The position numbers and the translations under genes were made by a program. The notes under the pieces are model-generated. The model did not search any database and was not told where the DNA came from. It was given only the letters and a program-made list of their open reading frames with translations. From Chitinophagaceae bacterium UBA4412 (GTDB lineage Bacteria > Bacteroidota > Bacteroidia > Chitinophagales > Chitinophagaceae), in NCBI GenBank assembly GCA_002400445.1, contig DGQO01000214.1, positions 839-11,819 on the forward strand: a stretch of 10,981 bases of DNA, read 5' to 3'. Positions within the stretch are counted from its first letter, which is position 1; every line of letters begins with the position of its first letter. Positions 6,662 to 10,981 of this stretch are shown piece after piece.

Positions 6662-7738
6662 ATGAGTACATTTGCAACACCAAAATTCAGGAAAGAAAAG
6701 GGTTCCACTTTTCACCAGGAATTAAAAACAAGGGTAAATAATTATTTTGTCGAAAACAAAAAATCGGCAACCGGTAATTGGAGCCTTTACTTTAAAGCCA
6801 TTCTTTTCTGGACACTTTACATCGCCCTTTACGTGCATGTAGTATTTTTTACGCCTAACGGCTGGATTGCTTTTGGCGAAACGCTTATCATGGGTGGCCT
6901 CACTGCCGCTATTGGATTCAATGTGATGCACGATGGCGGCCATGGCAGTTTTAGCAAGAGTAAAATGTGGAACACTATTGCCGCATATTCTGTAAATGCA
7001 CTGGGTGCTAGCGGTATTATGTGGAATAACAAACACAATATTATTCACCACACCTATACTAATATCGATGGCATTGATGATGATATCGAAATCAAACCAA
7101 TGCTGCGCATGTGCGAAACACAAAAGCGTTATAAAATTCACAAGTACCAGCACATCTACGTCTGGTTCCTGTACACCCTGCTACTCATTATCTGGGTTTT
7201 CCTCACAGATTACACGAAGTATTTTTCTAAAAAAGTGGGCGAAGTGCCTATTAAAAAAATGAGCTACTTCCAGCACTTTGCATTTTGGTTTGCCAAAGTG
7301 GGGTATCTCTTTATGATGGTGGCATTGCCTATTTATATGGTGGGGTTCACTAGTTGGCTGGTTGGCTTCCTGGCTCTTAGTATGTTTGCCGGATTTATCT
7401 TAAGTATTGTTTTCCAACTTGCACATACCGTTGAAGAAACCGCATTCCCAATACCTAACAACAGTAATGATATTGAAAGCGAGTGGGCTATACACCAACT
7501 GCAGACTACGGCTAATTTTGGCACAAACAATAAACTGCTTTCCTGGTTAGTGGGCGGACTGAACTTCCAGATAGAGCATCACCTGTTTCCAAAAGTTTCC
7601 CATGTACACTACCCTGCCATCAGCCAGATTATTAAAAAAACCTGCCAGGATTTTAACGTGAAATACAATGAGTACCAGAAAATGCGACAGGCAGTTGTAT
7701 CTCACGCAGCATACCTAAAAAGAATGGGCACAGCTTAA
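6662..7738 (+). CDS. Membrane fatty-acid desaturase with QxxHH third box
   Basis: A 358-residue di-iron membrane desaturase that should introduce a double bond into an acyl-CoA or acyl-lipid chain, using oxygen and electrons from an external donor. The three histidine boxes are present: HDGGH (90-94), HNIIHH (125-130) and QIEHH (303-307). Hydrophobic segments lie near residues 45-62, 70-88, 165-183, 207-228 and 230-252. The glutamine in the third box is typical of front-end (delta-5/delta-6 type) and linoleoyl-CoA desaturase-like proteins rather than of delta-9 or delta-12 enzymes. Regiospecificity still cannot be read from sequence alone. No cytochrome b5 domain is fused, so a separate ferredoxin, flavodoxin or similar donor is needed. 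It starts 9 bp after bshB1 and ends 24 bp before a strong intrinsic terminator, making it the last gene of its transcript. The start at 6662 gives a normal short cytosolic N-terminus. Confidence 0.94.
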   Translation: MSTFATPKFRKEKGSTFHQELKTRVNNYFVENKKSATGNWSLYFKAILFWTLYIALYVHVVFFTPNGWIAFGETLIMGGLTAAIGFNVMHDGGHGSFSKSKMWNTIAAYSVNALGASGIMWNNKHNIIHHTYTNIDGIDDDIEIKPMLRMCETQKRYKIHKYQHIYVWFLYTLLLIIWVFLTDYTKYFSKKVGEVPIKKMSYFQHFAFWFAKVGYLFMMVALPIYMVGFTSWLVGFLALSMFAGFILSIVFQLAHTVEETAFPIPNNSNDIESEWAIHQLQTTANFGTNNKLLSWLVGGLNFQIEHHLFPKVSHVHYPAISQIIKKTCQDFNVKYNEYQKMRQAVVSHAAYLKRMGTA

Positions 7739-7762
7739 TTACAATGATGTAAATGATATCGT

Positions 7763-7795
7763 AAAAACCTGTGAACCACCTTCACAGGTTTTTTT
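7763..7795 (+). terminator. Intrinsic terminator after the desaturase gene
   Basis: A perfect 13-bp inverted repeat (left arm 7763-7775, loop CCACC 7776-7780, right arm 7781-7793) ends in a run of seven T from 7789 to 7795. The inner eight pairs contain most of the GC (CCTGTGAA with TTCACAGG). The A-run before the stem makes it partly symmetric, but no gene converges here from the right. It closes the ccmE-to-desaturase series and insulates glnS. Confidence 0.92.
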
Positions 7796-7824
7796 ATGAA
7801 CCACCCAAAATGCACCTGTTACAT

Positions 7825-7832
7825 TACATTTG
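7825..7832 (+). promoter_or_regulatory. Bacteroidota -7 promoter element for glnS
   Basis: TACATTTG matches TAnnTTTG exactly, 20 bases before the glnS ATG at 7853. It predicts a leader of only about 15 bases. The -33 region would overlap the sequence directly after the terminator T-run, and no clear TTTG is there. Confidence 0.55.
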
Positions 7833-7852
7833 CATTTCATTTTGAAACTACT

Positions 7853-9514
7853 ATGAGCGAAGAAAGAAGTTTGAATTTTATTGAAGATATCGTGGAGGCA
7901 GATCTCGCTGCCGGAAAGTATAAAAGTATTGTTACCCGGTTTCCGCCAGAACCAAATGGCTACCTGCACATGGGGCACGCCACCAGTATATGCCTCAATT
8001 TTGGGCTTACCAAAGATTATCCAGGATACACCAATTTACGGTTTGATGATACGAACCCGGTAACAGAAGAAACCGAATACGTGGATAGTATTAAAGAAGA
8101 TATCCGCTGGCTGGGTTTTGAGTGGAAACATGAATTGTATGCATCAGACTATTTTGAGGAACTCTACCAGTTTGCCATCAAGCTCATTCAAAAAGGACTG
8201 GCTTATGTAGATGATTCAAGCTCAGAAGAAATTGCAAAACTCAAGGGCACACCTACGGAGCCCGGAACCAACAGTCCTTTTCGTCATCGCCGTGTGGAAG
8301 AAAACCTGGATCTGTTTACCCGGATGCGCAAAGGTGAATTTGCGGATGGCACGCATACCCTGCGGGCTAAGATTGATATGGCGCATCCCAATATGCTCAT
8401 GCGGGATCCGCTCATTTATCGCATAAAGCATGCGCATCACCATCGTACCGGCGATGCCTGGTGCATCTACCCCATGTATGATTTTGCCCATGGCCAAAGT
8501 GATAGCATCGAGCATATCACCCACTCCATTTGCACGCTGGAATTTGTTCCACACCGGGAGTTATACGATTGGTTCATTGAGCAATTAGAAATTTTTCCAT
8601 CGCACCAATATGAATTTGCAAGACGTAATCTCTCCTACACGGTAATGAGCAAACGCAAACTCCTGCAACTCGTAAATGATCAATATGTGAATGGCTGGGA
8701 CGATCCCCGCATGCCTACCATTAGTGGAATGCGCCGGCGGGGCTTTACGCCCGCAAGTATTCGTAAGTTTTGTGATACCATCGGCATTGCCAAAAGGGAA
8801 AACGTGGTAGACTTTAGCCTCCTGGAGTTTTGCCTTAGAGAAGATTTGAACCTTACCGCCTTGCGGGCAATGGCGGTACTTGATCCAGTGCGCCTCGTTA
8901 TTACAAACTATGAAGAAGGCAAAGTAGAAGAGCTAACTACAGAAAACGGGCCCGACGCTGCTTACGGCACACGCACCGTTCCATTTAACCGGGAACTTTG
9001 GATAGAGCGGGAAGACTTTATGGAAGAGCCCGCAAAGAAATGGTTCAGGCTTGCACCGGGTGCTATGGTGCGCCTCAAAAGTGCATACATTATACGATGC
9101 GATCATTTTATAAAAAATGAAGCTGGCACAGTTGAGGAAATACAGTGTACCTATTTTCCGGAAAGCCGCAGCGGCCAGGATAGTAGCGGCCTGTCTGTAA
9201 AAGGTACTATTCACTGGGTGAGTATCCCACAAGCAATACAAGCAGAGGTCAGGTTATATGATCGGCTGTTTAAAGTAGAAAATCCATCAAGTGAAGAAGG
9301 CGATTTTAAAGACTATATTAATCCCGATTCCTTGCAGGTGATCACCGCATTTTTAGAACCATCGCTTGCAGATGCTACCATAGAAAAGCGTTTCCAGTTT
9401 TTACGCAAAGGATATTTTTGCCTGGATAAAGATGCCACAACAGGCAAACTTGTATTTAACAGAACCGTTACGCTTAAAGATGCCTGGGCTAAAAACACGA
9501 AACAAGGCGCATAG
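7853..9514 (+). CDS. glnS: Glutamine--tRNA ligase (GlnRS)
   Basis: A 553-residue class I aminoacyl-tRNA synthetase, almost the same length as E. coli GlnRS (about 554). It attaches glutamine to tRNA-Gln in the cytosol with ATP. The HIGH motif is in PPEPNGYLHMGH (H39 to H42), and the KMSKS motif is the GlnRS form VMSKRKL (264-270). The segment YDFAHGQSDSIEHITHSICTLEF (209-231) distinguishes GlnRS from GluRS. FDDTNP at 64-69 is another conserved catalytic-domain block. The region after about 340 is the two beta-barrel anticodon-binding part, complete to the C-terminus. The frame is open to an ATG at 7796, but that would read from the end of the terminator through the promoter element; the ATG at 7853 (MSEERSLNF) is 20 bases after that element and fits the family's start. 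It is transcribed alone; the next gene converges on it with a 51-bp gap. Confidence 0.97.
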   Translation: MSEERSLNFIEDIVEADLAAGKYKSIVTRFPPEPNGYLHMGHATSICLNFGLTKDYPGYTNLRFDDTNPVTEETEYVDSIKEDIRWLGFEWKHELYASDYFEELYQFAIKLIQKGLAYVDDSSSEEIAKLKGTPTEPGTNSPFRHRRVEENLDLFTRMRKGEFADGTHTLRAKIDMAHPNMLMRDPLIYRIKHAHHHRTGDAWCIYPMYDFAHGQSDSIEHITHSICTLEFVPHRELYDWFIEQLEIFPSHQYEFARRNLSYTVMSKRKLLQLVNDQYVNGWDDPRMPTISGMRRRGFTPASIRKFCDTIGIAKRENVVDFSLLEFCLREDLNLTALRAMAVLDPVRLVITNYEEGKVEELTTENGPDAAYGTRTVPFNRELWIEREDFMEEPAKKWFRLAPGAMVRLKSAYIIRCDHFIKNEAGTVEEIQCTYFPESRSGQDSSGLSVKGTIHWVSIPQAIQAEVRLYDRLFKVENPSSEEGDFKDYINPDSLQVITAFLEPSLADATIEKRFQFLRKGYFCLDKDATTGKLVFNRTVTLKDAWAKNTKQGA

Positions 9515-9565
9515 CATTTTGCACTTACGGGGATACGATCTGTTTTTTTGTAAACGAATGTTTCA

Positions 9566-10399
9566 CTATTTCACAGCCGGTTTAAACATAAACTCACTCA
9601 CGATGGGCAGATGATCAGAAATCATATTTGCGTCACGCATGGAGGAAAAGGCAAGGTGAAAAGGAATCGCCCGGGCAGATACTAACTGGAGTCTTTCACT
9701 TTGATAAAACATATTGTCGAATTCGCTGGCAAGGCAATCGTTGCCCTGGCAATCTTTCCGAAGCGATGTTTTGGAGGCAATAAGTGCTGGCAGATAACCC
9801 ATCTTTTTCAGCGGGTTAAAAACGGTATGCACCTGTGGCAAATTAAAATCGCCACAAAAAAGAAGATGAAGATCAGGATAGGCAGCAGGTAAAAATTTAA
9901 GATATTTCACTTCGGTTTCCGGCTGCATGTTTTTAGTAATGGCATGAAAATTTAGTAAAGTAACCGTATCAGACCCAATGAGAAAGCTGGCCACAAACGG
10001 CTCCCGGTTGATCTCTGCTTCAAATTTTTTTTCCAGCCAGGGCTTTCCCAATAGTGTAAGTTTAGAAGGCTTCCATAGAAAAGCGTAGCGTTCTCTCTTG
10101 TAGGAATTTTCGCCCGATGTAATATCACTAATCCGATATTCCCATTGAGAACCCAATCGCTGTAAAGCCTCTCCCAGCCTACCCACAGCCTGCGCACCAG
10201 CAGGATCTTTTGCCACCACTTCCTGTAGCAGCACCACATCAAATGCATTAACCGTTTGAGCAACAAATTCAATTTCTGCGTCAGATTTACTAAGTCCCAA
10301 ATCTTTCAGGTTCCATGAGCAGACGGAGAAACTGTTTTGCTGTGCAAACAGAGAGGAACTAAACAACCATAAAGCAAAACAAAAAAAGGTGCGAAACAT
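9566..10399 (-). CDS. Secreted endonuclease/exonuclease/phosphatase family protein (DNase I-like fold)
   Basis: A 277-residue exported enzyme of the DNase I-like metal-dependent phosphodiesterase superfamily, which cleaves DNA, RNA or phosphoester substrates. The N-terminus is a signal peptide (MFRTFFCFALWLFSSSLFAQ, cleavage near A19/Q20). The catalytic set is complete: SWNLKD (N30), LLQEVV (E60), RYAFLW (Y105), NREPF (R132), NFHA (H152), GDFN (D184, N186), FDNMFY (D228) and SDHLPI (D262, H263). Two cysteines close together (C217 and C222, in DCQGNDC) could form a disulfide in the periplasm. The layout is closest to DNase I-like nucleases rather than to lipid phosphatases or exonuclease III, so a secreted nuclease, perhaps for nutrient scavenging, is the likeliest role. 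Substrate is not proven. It follows the small membrane-protein gene by 36 bp on the same strand and converges on glnS. Confidence 0.93.
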   Translation of the reverse strand: MFRTFFCFALWLFSSSLFAQQNSFSVCSWNLKDLGLSKSDAEIEFVAQTVNAFDVVLLQEVVAKDPAGAQAVGRLGEALQRLGSQWEYRISDITSGENSYKRERYAFLWKPSKLTLLGKPWLEKKFEAEINREPFVASFLIGSDTVTLLNFHAITKNMQPETEVKYLKFLPAAYPDLHLLFCGDFNLPQVHTVFNPLKKMGYLPALIASKTSLRKDCQGNDCLASEFDNMFYQSERLQLVSARAIPFHLAFSSMRDANMISDHLPIVSEFMFKPAVK

Positions 10400-10435
10400 G
10401 AATAGTACTTTCAGGGATCCTTCAGCGTGAATTGA

Positions 10436-10834
10436 TCATTCTTCTGGCTTAGGTTTCAATTGCATATCCGGAAATAAGGAGGCCATGAAAATAATCAAAG
10501 GAAGAAAAATGATCAGATAAATACCTGGAAGCTTTTCCGGGCAGTAGGCATTATAGCAGGATGTATAAAGAATATAGGATTTAATACCGTAAGCAATCAT
10601 GACCCCGGAAACAAAAAGCAGCGTGCGCTGAGCCCAAACTTTCTGCGCAAGAAAAAGTGCAATCGCAACTACGGCCAGAAAAATAAATGTTTTACCCGGC
10701 TTTCCGTAAGCAGATTGCTCAGAATAAAAGCCCGTGAAGTTTTTATGTACATCTGCGTGATAGGTCCAGGGTAAATAACAGGCAATGCCCAGTGCAATAC
10801 AGGCGAGGATACCAATCCATTTACTATACTTCAT
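10436..10834 (-). CDS. Small four-helix membrane protein, uncharacterised
   Basis: A 132-residue membrane protein of no known function. Four hydrophobic helices are visible near residues 5-22, 49-67, 70-90 and 103-121. The first helix leads into YLPWTYH (20-26), and the loop 23-48 contains FTGFYSEQSAYGKPGK. A second non-cytosolic loop (91-100) holds a cysteine pair, C93 and C98, that could form a disulfide. The C-terminus is short and charged (KPKPEE). I recall similar short proteins with a YGKPG loop and CPEK loop in Chitinophagaceae, all of unknown function. The frame is open to a GTG at 10885, but MKYSKWIG (ATG at 10834) directly precedes the first helix and is the better start. It is the first gene of a likely two-gene unit with the secreted nuclease, 36 bp downstream. 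Confidence 0.8.
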   Translation of the reverse strand: MKYSKWIGILACIALGIACYLPWTYHADVHKNFTGFYSEQSAYGKPGKTFIFLAVVAIALFLAQKVWAQRTLLFVSGVMIAYGIKSYILYTSCYNAYCPEKLPGIYLIIFLPLIIFMASLFPDMQLKPKPEE

Positions 10835-10981
10835 ACGAAAGAGAAAATTTGTACCTGCAAGATCAGGAAGTTTACGCTGTAACACACAACCTGTTTAAAG
10901 AAAAGCCAGCTTTTTAATAAGCAGGTCGGCTACAAACTTTCTCCAGAAGTTGATAATCCCTGTTTTCGTTTAGCATCAGCG
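10835..10981. other. Right-edge stretch with no assignable gene
   Basis: These 147 bases lie upstream of the small membrane-protein gene and run to the window edge. On the minus strand two frames are open from the edge. One stops at 10930-10932 (tail ...KRKQGLSTSGESL) and the other at 10914-10916 (tail ...NENRDYQLLEKVCSRPAY). Either could be the C-terminus of a gene outside the window. There is no clear -7 TAnnTTTG element before the ATG at 10834 and no clear terminator. Confidence 0.4.

Noticed and set aside
9515..9565. Bidirectional terminator between glnS and the nuclease gene
   Set aside because: A T7 run is present, but I found no stem of useful length on either strand.
10889..10961. 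Short minus-strand frame ending ...KFVADLLIKKLAFL, upstream of the small membrane-protein gene
   Set aside because: It is closed by a stop (TAA) just upstream at 10970-10972, has no ATG start and is under 25 residues; no support as a gene.

Overview
The window looks like a piece of a Bacteroidota chromosome, most likely from the Chitinophagaceae or a near relative (inference from protein families, not from a search). The evidence is the set of families present: an agmatinase-family ureohydrolase of the long Bacteroidota type, CcmE with CxxxY in place of HxxxY, a long CcmF, a DUF4294 protein, BshB1 and GlnRS. In addition, several starts are preceded by the Bacteroidota -7 promoter element TAnnTTTG rather than by strong Shine-Dalgarno sequences. 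The DNA is densely coding, no gene-free stretch exceeds 300 bases, and I saw no RNA gene, insertion sequence, CRISPR array, integrase or other mark of a mobile element.

Layout. On the minus strand at the left, an agmatinase-family gene (1919-873) is followed by a translationally coupled membrane-protein gene (873-304), then by the 5' part of a gene that runs off the left edge (203-1, possibly a radical SAM protein). A 203-bp divergent spacer, with a TAnnTTTG motif facing each way, separates this group from a plus-strand series. That series is ccmE and ccmF (cytochrome c maturation), a secreted DUF4294 protein, bshB1 (bacillithiol synthesis) and a membrane fatty-acid desaturase, and it ends at a strong intrinsic terminator (7763-7795). 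The glnS gene follows with its own promoter packed directly behind the terminator. On the right, convergent to glnS, a minus-strand pair encodes a small four-helix membrane protein and a secreted DNase I-like (endonuclease/exonuclease/phosphatase) enzyme.

How the genes work together. CcmE receives haem in the periplasm and CcmF attaches it to apocytochrome c. The usual partners CcmA, CcmB, CcmC and CcmD and the thiol-handling proteins are not in view. BshB1 and the desaturase are 9 bp apart and probably co-transcribed, but they have no obvious shared pathway. GlnRS shows that the organism charges tRNA-Gln directly. Most of the content is housekeeping or widespread in the phylum, and I do not see a convincing undescribed multi-gene system. 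The points most worth a second look are the Cys-type CcmE/CcmF pair away from the other ccm genes, the coupled ureohydrolase and PH-like membrane protein, the promoter-supported start corrections, and the uncharacterised membrane proteins.
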